Source of the DNA: Argyresthia goedartella
Lineage: Eukaryota; Arthropoda; Insecta; Lepidoptera; Argyresthiidae
Direction of reading: 5' to 3'
Length of the DNA stretch: 64,000 bases
Assembly (NCBI GenBank): GCA_949825045.1
Contig: OX463818.1
Coordinates: 28,226,906-28,290,905, forward strand
Below are positions 30,580 to 40,640 of this stretch, one piece after another. Made by a program: the position numbers and the translations under genes. The notes beneath the pieces were generated by a model. That model saw only the letters and a list, made by a program, of their open reading frames with translations. It searched no databases and had not been told where the DNA came from. Position 1 is the stretch's first letter; each line of letters starts with the position of its first letter.

Positions 30580-31278
30580 TCAGTGTCCTTGGTTGGTATC
30601 AGGCGGACCCGGGTAGTTTCCCGGACGAGCTCGGTCGTTGCTTGCTCCTGGTCCAGCAGGTTTTCCAGTATTCTGGGTCTTCAGTAAAGATTTTCCGGAT
30701 TTTTCCAACTCCTTCACAGCTCTAATTTTGTCGCCTACATCTGTTCCAAAGAGATAATCGGTTCTCTTACTGTCTTTGATGTGGTCAACAAACTTTTTAT
30801 CAAGGGAACCTGAAATAAGTCTTCGTCTTGTCATCGTCTGGTTAAAGTGTAGGTCACAGAGGATTCTGGTTGCTTCACTGAAGAATTTGATGCATTCCAG
30901 TTTTTGAGGATTCGGTTTTATTAGTTCGGTCAGTCCTCTATTGAGGGCAGTTATACCCATACCGAGTTGGTTCTGTTCGGAAGCTATCTTACTGTCTCTG
31001 TTCTTTGCAGAGTCCGGAATGGCTGCCACCATCTCCAAATTGAGCTTTGGTGCCTCCATCAAAGGGCAGTTTTCAGGTATTTTATGTGCAGTTATGAGGC
31101 CTAGTTTTACATCTTTCTCACATCCGGCCACTAAAATAGCTGACCAACGTGTGGCGAGGTCGCTGTTGATTGGTGGGCCGTAATTTGCTTTTGGTACTTG
31201 TGTTTCACCCAACGCCTCCAGAATATCTGGGTCTAGTACATCTTGCTCGCAATCTGAAAATTGGAGAAAATGCGCCAT
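30580..31278 (-). pseudogene. DIRS Gag-like protein, main part
   Basis: A 232-codon frame from MAHFLQFSDCEQDVLDPDILEALGE to a basic, Gly/Pro-rich end. The first part is acidic; the middle is helical (MGITALNRGLTELI; KKFVDHIKDSKRTDYLFG). This resembles the putative Gag of DIRS elements, which has no zinc knuckle. The position upstream of RT and the style of the protein support this; I cannot give a closer homologue. The ATG at 31278 may not be the true start: an upstream exon-like part is at 31734-32021. Confidence 0.65.
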
Positions 31279-31287
31279 TTTAACTAG

Positions 31288-31788
31288 TCGTGTACAGAAA
31301 ACTAGCTTTGACTACCTTCGTAATGCCTCACGGACATTCCCCAGGCTTTTTACTTCGTGTGTTTATCATGTAAACACCCCGAATGTGAAGAACGTTTTTG
31401 CGTTTGTACATCATGTGCACAACCCGCTTGAAAACAGGAAAATCATGTGTTTTCTTGCTATGGACACCATGCCACACCATTGCTATTGTAAATAACACTT
31501 ACCTTCCACCAATCCTTCCTCATATAACTCATTTTCCTCGTGTACAGAAAACTAGCTTTGACTACCTTCGTAATGCCTCACGGACATTCCCCAGGCTTTT
31601 TTACTTCGTGTGTTTATCACGTAAACACCCCGAATGTGAAGAACGTTTTTGCGTTTGTACATCACGTGCACAACCCGCTTGAAAACAGGAAAATCATGTG
31701 TTTTCTTGCTATGGACACCACGCCACACCATTGCTATTGTAAATAACACTTACCTTCCACCAATCCTTCCTCATATAACTCATTTTCC
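31288..31788 (-). repeat. 250-bp tandem duplication in the DIRS gag region
   Basis: Copies 31288-31537 and 31538-31788 are nearly identical: three substitutions and one T-run length difference. Each copy contains GGAAGGTAAGTG on the minus strand, a good splice donor after the codons for NELYEEGLVE. The duplicated block thus includes the end of the gag first part and the sequence after the donor. Confidence 0.9.
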
Positions 31789-32021
31789 TCGAGGACCTCG
31801 TGGTTCAATATGTTAGTAAGGTTAGGTGTCGGCGCCTGCGCCGCCTCGACGCCGTCACCCTCGGAATCATCACTTTTCCGTCTTTTGCGGATTAAACGCC
31901 TGGTTGGAGTGTAGATAAGGGGGCGCCAAGGAAAAAAAAACTTAGAATTTTTTCCGCGACGCCTCAATCGTTTTTCCAGATTTTCTATCTTTTCTTCATC
32001 GGTTTTCTTTCTTTTAGACAT
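31734..32021 (-). pseudogene. DIRS Gag-like protein, N-terminal part
   Basis: ATG at 32021 (MSKRKKTDEEKIENLEKRLRR), a charged coiled coil, a basic segment, and an acidic C-terminal end. The frame stops at 31734 just past a donor-like GGTAAGTG. Part of it (31902-31954) is identical to a short inverted-repeat element at 37768-37820, so 17 residues of this Gag are element-derived. The protein plausibly continues by splicing into the frame that starts near 31278. That is inference only. Confidence 0.6.
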
Positions 32022-32071
32022 CTTTCCGTGCAAATGAAAAATTTGTTGTGTAAAGTCACCGCGCAAAAAAG

Positions 32072-32222
32072 AATAATGACAGATAGGCATAGAGCAGACA
32101 TAGACGGGTGTAATCCATAGACTAAAGACATTTTTTTTTTTTTAGTCTCTGAATATGCGTTTAGTTGCCGAGTGAATCGAATAAACTACTTGTTAAATCA
32201 ATATATCTTCGAGCGAAACACT
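32072..32222 (-). repeat. Right inverted terminal repeat of the DIRS element
   Basis: The 5' end of the element on its coding strand. The reverse complement of 27984-28132; contains a T12 run on the plus strand. It starts about 50 bases before the gag ATG at 32021. Confidence 0.9.
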
Positions 32223-32228
32223 GAAACT

Positions 32229-34040
32229 ATAATAGTAACGAGGACATAAACTTACGTTCCAATGCCAGGAATAGTTTTTTCGCATGTTGATAGGAGTTAC
32301 CCAGGCTAGCTGGATCGCCTGAGAAAGGTAACGCCACTGAATATCTACCAGACTCATCACGAGATTTTTTTTTTCTAAATTCGCTCTCACATTCTAAGTC
32401 TGCGGGACTCAAGACGGCTTCGCACGTAACTTCCTCTAATTGCCAAAACCTTTGTAATAGGGAGTTTATGTGAGGTTCTGGTTGTACCGTCGAACACAAT
32501 GAAACGTACTGAGCGGAATCCAACTGAGCTATAGGTACACTTCCTATAATCATGTCACCAAAAATGGTTTCGAAAGCGGTGGGTGTACCAGGCGGCCCGG
32601 TTACACGGTTAGTTAGCAATATTTCACTGAATAATTGCGCGCCGATGAGTATATCTATCTCACCAGGCTTCTGAAATGTAACGTCAGAGAGAGGAATGTC
32701 CTTCAAATGCTGTAGTGAGCTGATATCAATCGGCGTCGTAGGCAGACTGTCAGTGATGCGGTCGATGACGTAAGCGTTCAGCGGAATAACAATACCCTTA
32801 TCAAATCGTGAATTAAGGCCTAAAGACATCGCGCCCTTAATTGGATTAGGTGCGGACCCTATACCCCGAACCACCGCACGCGTAACCTTTTCATAACCCA
32901 AACTTAGCTTAGTGCAGCATGTCGTAGTTATAAAATTACTCTGAGAGCCCGGATCCACCAGCGCTCGCACACATTGCTCATGTCCATCTGAATCATTGAT
33001 CAAAACTTGTACCGTGCCTAGAAAATAAGTCTCGCTTCGCGGTGTATTAGCCTGCATGTTGCACAGCGAGATATTATTCGCGGTTAATGGAGATGGATTC
33101 GGCCCATCCCAGACAAGGATCGCTAGTCGCAGCGCGCGCGGGGGCGGGAGCGTTGGCGGTAACATAAGCGGTATTATGAGCGGGAGTCGAAGTTGGATCA
33201 TCGCGCGATTGCATTGCGGATCCGCAAGGTTCCTTATTATCAGCGCGCGCGCTGACCAGCTGTTTTCTACATAGCAGCGAGTGATGTTTGCACGCGCAGT
33301 AGCGGTACGAGAATGCTGACCTACACGCTTTATTGACATGCGTCAAACTTAAACAATTGCTGCAACCGTTGTTAACGCGCACAAACTCAAATCTCTCTTC
33401 AACAGAACGCTTGTGAAATTCCGGACATTTATACAGGTTGTAATGATCAATTTCAAAGCAAAGCGGGCAGTTATTGTTAGGTGTATTTGAAGTCGCGGCC
33501 GCAACAAACGCGTGTGTCGACTTTGAATTAAAAGAGCCTTTATTATTATTGGGAGAAGGCGGCTCAATATAGCGGCGCGGTGCAGTGGCAGATGTAGTGC
33601 GTTCAAGTATTTTAGTTTGCTCGCGAAGAAACACGACTAAATCAGCGTAGGTCGGCAATGAACCGCGATGATGCATTTCGAACAATCGAGCGGTTTCGGA
33701 ATCTATTTTCTTCAGCGCTATGAATAGTAGCGTAACATCAAACAGAAAAACCGACTAATTCTAGCTTAGGCAATCGTACCAACTTTCTTATGGGTTCTAC
33801 TACACTCGGGACCGCAATAGCTGGCGGCGCTGGCTTCGGCGACAGCTTGTCAGCGACATATGTGCAGCGGCAGTACAGTTCTTCAAAACTGCTAAAACTT
33901 TGATAGTAAACATCTGATTTGGGATTCATTAACAACTGAATCTCATTGAGATCGTACACAACCTTATGAAATTCTGAGCGTAGTTCTTTTAAGGTAGATA
34001 TGCTACCTAGTAACATATCCGCGGGCAATTCATCTTCGAC
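32229..34040 (-). pseudogene. BEL/Pao Gag and protease, upstream half, broken
   Basis: Read on the minus strand: Gag N-terminal tail ending LPKLELVGFS (about 33740), a deletion of most of DUF1759, then a Gag C-terminus with Cys/His clusters (CPLCFEIDHYNLYKC, CSNCLSLTHVNKAC, KHHSLLC; about 33290-33490), and a DUF1758-type protease (RALVDPGSQSNFIT, about 32935-32975, with Pro where Ser or Thr is usual), then the start of the RT region (GRYSVALPFSGDP, LALERKF). Frameshifts lie near 33700 and in the 33074-33339 overlap. The frame stops within the DIRS end at 32228. The downstream half is at 26202-27934. Confidence 0.8.
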
Positions 34041-35448
34041 AGCGCGTTAAGATTAATTGTAAAGTGCCTGCAACCGAGCAAAGATCACATCCCGTTTTCC
34101 GGTCAAATTTCTGCGACACTAGAATGGAATGGAATGCTGACGACACTCAACTTTTATTTTTTATGCAGGTATGATAGGCTACAGCTGCTGGACACAGCTC
34201 AAGGTCGAGCGGGTCACAACGGCGGCGCGAAACGCAAGCGCAGATCCTGGAATGTTCAGCAAAACCGTTTAGATATCTAGTTGCAATATTAATTTATTGA
34301 GGGTAATTTACTAATTATTTTGTAATGAAATTTTGGACTTTGAACTTCAGTTAAAGTTCTATAAGCAATTAAATTAATGCTTAGTTAGTTTACTAATGAG
34401 ACGATGCTTTGCAATCACAGCATACCAAGCACACACAACACGTTATTTATAGTCTGTTTACAGAATGCGTTTATAAGCAGGTACGAGTCCTAAGGAGTTA
34501 CTGCATAGATGCCTAATCCGCTTAATAGCAAGAGAATAGGGATTTATAGAAGTTTATGGAAAGCTACGGTGTTGTTATTCCACATTACGAGAATAAGATT
34601 AAAAAAGGTTACTTTAGCCCTTTGATGAACAGCCGCGCACCTTTTACTTCTATTTTTATAATCTATGCACAGTAAATAACTCCAGCTCGGGTAAATTATT
34701 TGCAAAATAGCCAAGCGATAAGCCTAAGCAAACCAAAGCGATGCTAGCGTGGCAAGGTCACCTAACGGTTTTAAAGTGACTCAGTTATTCACACAAATAA
34801 AAGGGGAACAGGATAGAAAAATATGGGAATGGGCATGTACTTCCCTCGGGCCAGTCTTCCAGACCTCCAGGTTAACTGCAGCACACCAAATCTTCGCTCC
34901 AACAGTCCTCTTCAGTTAGGTATTCGAAATCCTTTGTTCTCCGCTCAGATGACTCGACATAAATTTCCCGCCGGTTTTTGCAAATCTTCTTTATTATTTA
35001 TTTGTCACGGTCGCCAAATATGTTCAGGCCTAACATATGTCCAATAAAATACTTATTTAGAAGCGTTTTTATGGTTTATTAGATAAAAGGGTTAAGTACG
35101 TATTTGCGTGTACAACTGTGATTGTCGTCTGCTATGAGAGTGCCTTCGCGGTGGTCGGGGCCCGTCTTGCCCCCCCGCCGCCTCCTCAGCCCTCTCCGTG
35201 ATCTGAAGCCGGTTAGGGTTCGGTAGTGAACACACTTACCCCAACATTTAACATATGACTGTATGATTGGATTGTTTGTATGTCTGTTTTTTTAACATAT
35301 GATTGGCTTTATTTATATAATTTTATTTTAATTTCCGATCGTTTCTTGTTGTTGCATTTTGCCACTGGTGCATAATTATGCTTGAGCTCTTTCTGCGTAT
35401 TTACTTTTACTCAGATTATAAGTTTAGTTTTAAGTTTCTAGTTTTAGG
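34041..35448. other. No gene recognised
   Basis: About 1.4 kb without a protein domain or LTR that I can identify. It might hold the missing 5' end of the BEL/Pao element, but nothing matches. Confidence 0.45.
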
Positions 35449-35637
35449 AAATGGTGTGAGCTGAAAACCAGCGTTACGTGTAGCTCACTGCTACACGTAA
35501 CACATGCTGAGCTCAAACCATTTTGGCATCTAAAAACCTCAACCCCGAACTGTACTATGGTTTCTTTTTCTTTCTGTATATCCTTGTGTTTATTTGTCAA
35601 ATAAATATATTTCTATTTCTATTTCTATTTCTATCTA
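35449..35637 (+). mobile_element. Probable LINE 3' end with hairpin and (ATTTCT)n tail
   Basis: A perfect 12-bp hairpin (35473-35484 with 35490-35501) lies inside a longer imperfect inverted repeat (about 35449-35524). About 70 bases later come AATAAATATATTTCT and a hexamer tail ATTTCT repeated to about 35637, typical of CR1/Jockey-group 3' ends. BEL/Pao coding sequence starts right after the tail, so this is an insertion end. Confidence 0.5.
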
Positions 35638-36448
35638 TTATCTTTCAGACTCATAGAACTCTGAAAACTTTCTTCAGCCTTAACAAACTCATCACAACTC
35701 GGTTTCACAGGCTCGGGTACTTTTTCAGACAGCCAAAAATTCTCCATTACATTTTCTTACAGGGTGTTTTGTAATACCGGTCCATTTTGAATTTTAATAC
35801 AACCATCTAGCAAAACATTGAAATAAACATCCGCACCCAGTAACAAAAAAATCTCAGCTGGGATATTGAAATCATCGTCTGAAAGTTTCACATTTTTGGT
35901 AAGTTCCATCCGGATACATTAATAAATTGTTGGGGTAATTTTGTTGTTATTGTGTCAACAATGTGACATTTTAAATTTAATTTTACATTATTGTGGCATG
36001 GAAGCACACTTAAATTTACAAGTTTATTGATTTGTGTTTGTTTATTACCTATACCTATAATATTATGGGTTTGATTCATAGTAATCAACCCAAGTTTGTT
36101 TACAAAGCTGGTTGTAACAAAAGATGCCTGGCTGCCCGTGTCAAGCAAAGCTCGGACAGAAACTTTTTCACCATGTTGATTTAATAAATTAACCTTTACA
36201 GTCGGAAGCAAAATGTTGTTAGAAACCGGGTTAGACAACAAAGTCACAGCAGGCTCAATAGGTGCTGCCTTTTCTTCATGCAACAAAGTGTTGTGTCCTA
36301 ATTTACATATTTGACATTTGAAATTAAACTTACATTTTCCGCTGTGTGTCTTTAGACATGTGGTACATAAATCATGGTCCTGCACAAATGACTGGCGAAC
36401 CTCTAATGCTGCCGTTTTGAACTCCGGACAGCTGAAAAGAGGGGTATT

Positions 36449-36964
36449 TTTTCCAACACGAACTCATTCGTATGAAGTTGAGGGGGGGAGGGGAGGGAGG
36501 GGGGGGGGGGAGGAAGTAACCCCCCTCTAAAATATCCAGTCTAGGAAATGTATGGTTTTTTTGTTATATTGTTGGGCTTCGCTTCGCTCACCCCCTTTAC
36601 CCTTCACCTAAGCTCCGCAGTATTTTGCCCAATAGCACAAAAAAGTATCTAATAGTATCCTATCCTAACTTGTAGGTTTATGAATAAAACATGACAAAAT
36701 CAGTATTTTTGATGTGCAATTAAATACTTGCCTTTTTTATGAGCCCTAGTAGCCAGAGCTAAGGCGATTTCGAACATCAATACTACAAACAATGACTTTT
36801 TGTAAAAATCCTATAGTAAAAAATAACCTCAAAATGGATTTTTGAAAATTCATAACAAAAAAACCATACATTTCCTAGACTGGATATTTTAGAGGGGGGT
36901 TACTTCCTCCCCCCTCCCTCCCCTCCCCCCCTCAACTTCATACGAATGAGTTCGTGTTGGAAAA
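36449..36964. mobile_element. 516-bp foldback/MITE-like element with G-rich terminal inverted repeats
   Basis: Terminal inverted repeats 36449-36567 and 36852-36964 match almost perfectly over about 113-119 bases and differ mainly in the length of G/C runs. The middle 285 bases are non-coding. It interrupts the BEL Gag zinc-binding region. A target duplication could not be fixed because the flanks share T/A runs. Confidence 0.8.
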
Positions 36965-37727
36965 CCAACCCTCATGGTCACTTTTGTTACAGTGTTTACA
37001 CATTTTTTTTACTTGTGAGGCAACATTGGTCACCTTTGATGGAGTAGATTTATAAAATCTACTTGTACTTCCATAGCAAGTACTATTGGGGGGTAAGCTA
37101 TCCTCTAACGCTATAGCGCGCTTTTCAAGGAAGCTCAAAAACTCTACTATGGAAGGCAATTTTTATAAATCCCTATCTAATTGATAAGCCCTATTTGTTA
37201 TTTGATCTAATTTTCTTGTTAGAATGGAAATTAGCAACATGTCCCATGTATCGATGGGCTGTCCCAGATTTTTTAATGCATGCAGCTGTTGCTGTACATC
37301 AGACACAAAAGACCTTATTGAGGCTGCAGTGCCTTTTTGCATTGTAGGCAAATCTAATAGACCGCTTATATGATTTCCTATTAACCGCATTTTGTTATCA
37401 AAACGCTTTTCCAACAAGCCTAGTGCTTCCCTGTAAGACTGAGTTACATATTTTCTTAAATAGAATAGCTTCTGCACATCAGATAATGATCTGTTATTAT
37501 CGATAACAGCCATAAATAAATCATAGAATGGCTTGAATTTAGTGAAGTTCTTTCCGTCAAAGGGGGTTATATCAATGGTTGGCAATTTACATGTTGAAAC
37601 ATTGTGACATTCTGAGACTGATTTTTTACCTATCTGTTTTAAAGAGGCATTAATTTTTGCTAGCACAGAATAATATTGTTCTTCTAATAGACCAACCTGT
37701 TCGCTGTCGTTTTTGTCGATAACTATG

Positions 37728-37820
37728 GGTCAGAGTGTCGATAAGGGGGCGGAAGCATCTAAACGCAGAAAAAATTCTAAGTTTTTTTTTCCTTGGCGCC
37801 CCCTTATCTACACTCCAACC
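37728..37820. mobile_element. 93-bp mini inverted-repeat element
   Basis: Ends GGTCAGAGTGTCGATAAGG and (reverse complement of the right end) GGTTGGAGTGTAGATAAGG form terminal inverted repeats of about 25 bases with 4 mismatches. It interrupts BEL Gag. Positions 37768-37820 equal the reverse complement of 31902-31954 inside the DIRS gag. Confidence 0.65.
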
Positions 37821-38247
37821 ATAAGTATGTCCAATTGCACCGCCTCATAGCTCTTGAGCGCCATGACGAGCTTTTCCTTGCGTGCCTCCAGGATATCCAC
37901 GGTAGCAGACGCAAAACTGATGGGGTCGTTCACAAACGATTCAATGCGTGTGATAGTAGCCTTGCATTGGCCACGCAGAAGTCGATGTTTACGCAAACTT
38001 TCCTTGGACTTGGCCATGGTGGGACGTATGTAGGACGTAACGCTTTATTTATTCTACGACTCACAAACACTATTATACCTAATCCGCACTTCGTAGAATA
38101 CGAACTAACATTGTTGACAAGAAGCCGGTACGACGACGTTTGTTTACAAAACAAACCGATGACACTGACAGATGAGTGAATGACAGCTAACTCCGGCGCA
38201 ATGGCTGCCGGGCGGATATGGACTGCGCTAACTTCACTCTTCAATGT

Positions 38248-38307
38248 TACAATTGTTGAGGAACAAGTGTTCCGTGTACAAGGAACACTTGTTCCTCAAC
38301 AATTGTA
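38248..38307. repeat. Perfect 26-bp inverted repeat with 8-bp spacer
   Basis: Arms 38248-38273 and 38282-38307 are exact reverse complements around GTGTACAA. It lies 230 bases upstream of the BEL Gag start (minus strand). No terminator U-tract is evident. Confidence 0.9.
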
Positions 38308-38411
38308 GTTATAATCTCAGCTGTAGCACGACGAATCGGGAATAGCAGACAGTACCTGGAAAAACAACACATAATGATGAGAAAAAAAATGTTTAGTTTT
38401 TTAGACGGTAG

Positions 38412-38633
38412 CTAATCCATGCTAATCATCTGAGAAGGCCTATGGCAATGTTTTGGACGACTCATAACACTTCCAGGAGCGTGAGTTGGATGTTTGTATG
38501 CCTTGCATGTATGACAGCTAGTGATAAAGTTGGAAACATCGCGCAATATCTTAGGCCAATAAAAATTTATACAAAGACGTTTATAGGTCTTGAATACACC
38601 TAAATGAGCAGAAGTAGGTTCAAAATAAACCAA
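38412..38633 (-). pseudogene. Gypsy integrase fragment (zinc finger only)
   Basis: Encodes the HHCC region (TSAHLGVFKTYKRL, FYWPKILRDVSNFITSC, HTCKAYKHP) and stops just at the first catalytic Asp (QMISMD then TAG). Both sides are cut, so it is a 220-bp relic. Confidence 0.75.
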
Positions 38634-38731
38634 TATTACGCCAAAAATTCATACAGAGAATAAGGTTATTTTGAATTTTTGGAATTGCATAAGCAGTAAT
38701 TATATGAAGTTGACTCTCAAAAGTAATAGGA

Positions 38732-38784
38732 AGATTCTAGACTCAATCTAGAATCTAAACTTGAGTTAAGATTCTAGATTGAGT
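38732..38784. repeat. Compound inverted repeat built from AGATTCTAG/ACTCAAT
   Basis: Arms 38741-38756 and 38769-38784 are perfect 16-bp complements. The left arm can also pair with 38732-38740. Two alternative hairpins are therefore possible. Confidence 0.8.
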
Positions 38785-39994
38785 GCCATGTATGGAAGCT
38801 GTATGTTATTAGGATGTCTGATCGTCAAGCCTGTTGGTAATATACATGGACGATGTAAGTAGAGTTAGTTAGGTAGTTAGTTAGTTAGTTCAGTTAGGTT
38901 TAGTTAGTTTCTCAGCGGATTTTCTTTAGATAAAATCCTACCAAAACAAGGGGTATGTAACGATGTGTTAATTTAGCTTATTTTTTAGTCGTATTAAGTT
39001 TATATATATTGTAGTAGAACCTTGTTTTGAGCTGTATCTGTCAATTTTTTATGTTAAAAGTATATAGTTTCTAATTTTAAAATACTTTAGCTCAGTTTTT
39101 TTTTTGTCACGTGGTCATTCTGGGGCTGATTTCTGAACGATACTGCCGTTCTTCTTCAAAGTCTGCAAGAAAATCTATATCTGAGGTCTGGGCTAAAAGT
39201 CGTTACCACTGTTTGTGTTTATAATCGACTAATCTACAAACTGTTTTCCAATGCTACGGGGTCCAAGCCCTTGATTGCCAATTACCAAGCCTGTGGTGGC
39301 AAATTTCCAAGCCTTAGGGCTGAATGCCCAGCTTGAATCTCGGCTTGTAATGGTACACACATTGAATACAAGAGTCAGTTCATTTAATACTTCATTTTGC
39401 GTGACAGAGGGCTAGCCCATCGCCGCACTGTAATGGTACACACATTGAATACAAGAGTCAGTTCATTTAACGCTTGGGTTATTGAGTGATTCGAAGTAAG
39501 TGGGCAATAAATGGGCCAGAGAACGTGGTTAATTCGGGGAAGAGAGGTCGGGTCAGGTTTTTTTGTCGCATTCCTGCGAAATGTGTAGGGATCAGAGCCG
39601 ATTTGGCTGCGCGCTGAATAAATTATGAATAACTAAATAATGGAAGGTTGTTATGGAATTATACGGAGAAAGCTAATATGTTGACTGCAAATATACAATT
39701 GCGATAGATTATTACGTTGTGGTGAGTCTGACATCACGGGTTTGAATATCTTTCCAGTGAACTTTGTCTTAGACGCTAGCCGGTGGGCAGTCAGGCTTAA
39801 TTAATTGCAACCGCTTTATAGCCAGCGATCGACAAATTTTGTGTATCGGCAATACCAAATGACTTGAGTGATAACGGCATACACAAAATTGTAGAACAGC
39901 GGGCGTGCATGGCATGTTTGATTGAAACTAGACCCTGTGTAGTTAATGATAAGAAGCTTGCGCTTGGGCAGTATTTGCGGGGCGTGGGGCGTCC
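38785..39994. other. No gene recognised; GTTA-rich tract and a 42-bp direct repeat
   Basis: Contains a short (GTTA)n-like stretch (38866-38910) and the identical 42-bp repeats 39346-39387 and 39429-39470. No protein domain was found. Confidence 0.5.
39346..39470 (+). repeat. Identical 42-bp direct repeat, two copies
   Basis: TGTAATGGTACACACATTG and the next 23 bases occur at 39346-39387 and again at 39429-39470, 83 bases apart. It lies upstream of a TATA box at 39995. Confidence 0.85.
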
Positions 39995-40002
39995 TATAAA
40001 TA
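39995..40002 (+). promoter_or_regulatory. TATA box of a promoter split by a LINE
   Basis: TATAAATA stands 34 bases before the insertion point of the Jockey LINE. The sequence resuming at 40641 completes TTCAGTCC, an arthropod initiator, at the normal TATA-initiator distance once the insertion and one target copy are discounted. Confidence 0.5.
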
Positions 40003-40016
40003 CGAGCGCGTGGGTG

Positions 40017-40640
40017 GAGAAGGGATTCTCACCATGAAGCAACACGTCGACAGCGTCGTCAGCCAGGTCAAGGTGGCACGCGCCAAGCTGCTTCCACTTT
40101 TCGACTCCAGCCTCCCTCTGAGGGCAAAGCTCGGTATCTACAAGACCTATGTGAGATCCCGCCTCACCTACGCGGCTCCGGCATGGTACGCTCTGTGCTC
40201 GGAGACGAACAAACGGAGACTCCGAGCCCAAGAGAACCTCTCTCTGCGTACCATCGTCGGCGCCCCCCGCTACGTGAGGAACGCGACAATCCAGAGGGAC
40301 CTAAGATGGGAAACCGTGGACCAGTTTGTCCAGAGGCTGGCGAAGGGAATGTTCGCGCGTGCGGATGCATCACACCTTCCGCACATCGCCGAACTGGCGC
40401 CGCACCACGCGCGCCCGCCCGACCGCCGCCGCCTGCCACGCGACCTGGTTGCCTAGCCGGCGATCACCCACTGCATACCAGCGCCACAAGAAGACCACCG
40501 CCCGCAGGGGCCATCCGATGACCTGTCCACAGGAGTGGACAGAGGCGATTCTTCGGGAAGAGGTCCGTCGACCTGATCCCGACTCCCCACGCCCCAGTAA
40601 GGGTGCGTGAGAAGATAATGAAGAAGAAGAGAAGGGATTC
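40017..40640 (+). mobile_element. 5'-truncated Jockey LINE with 12-bp target duplication
   Basis: The body 40029-40628 is flanked by the duplicated GAGAAGGGATTC (40017-40028 and 40629-40640). The insert encodes the end of ORF2 and a 3' UTR ending in GAAGAAGAA, the usual mode of target-primed insertion. Confidence 0.85.
40029..40456 (+). pseudogene. Jockey ORF2 C-terminus
   Basis: Encodes TMKQHVDSVVSQVKVARAK, SSLPLRAKLGIYKTYVRSRL, TYAAPAWYALCS, NLSLRTIVGAPRYVRN, and the C-terminal HIAELAPHHARPPDRRRLPRD. This is the conserved end of Jockey-clade ORF2 after the RT domain. The endonuclease and RT are missing by 5' truncation. The remaining frame is intact and the copy looks fairly young. Confidence 0.85.

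Larger units (their letters stand above)
27935..32228 (-). mobile_element. DIRS-type tyrosine-recombinase retrotransposon
   Basis: About 4.3 kb on the minus strand, inserted in a BEL/Pao pol gene. It has inverted terminal repeats (27984-28132 and 32072-32222), an internal complementary region (28197-28318), a two-part gag-like region, RT/RNase H and a tyrosine recombinase, the combination that defines DIRS elements. The 7-bp sequence ATAATAG lies at both edges (27928-27934 and 32229-32235) and could belong to either element or target. All coding parts carry lesions. Confidence 0.9.
35640..38017 (-). pseudogene. BEL/Pao Gag-protease pseudogene with two inverted-repeat insertions
   Basis: Starts at ATG 38017 (MAKSKESLRKHRLL), a BEL Gag N-terminus. 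After a 93-bp insertion (37728-37820) the DUF1759 domain follows (37163-37666: CKLPTIDITPFDGKNF, LLEKRFDNKMRLIGNH). A frame change near 37160 leads to the first Cys cluster (MCKHCNKSDHEG). A 516-bp foldback element (36449-36964) splits this from CPEFKTAALEV and CTTCLKTH...KC. The protease has an intact RALLDTGSQASF (about 36140) and continues past a stop at 35888 through LLGADVYFNVL to a linker (FWLSEKVPEP, about 35700). RT is absent; a LINE tail ends the homology. Confidence 0.8.

Noticed and set aside
39797..40231. Minus-strand frame of 144 codons overlapping the Jockey insertion
   Set aside because: It crosses the insertion junction and is antisense to ORF2; not a gene.
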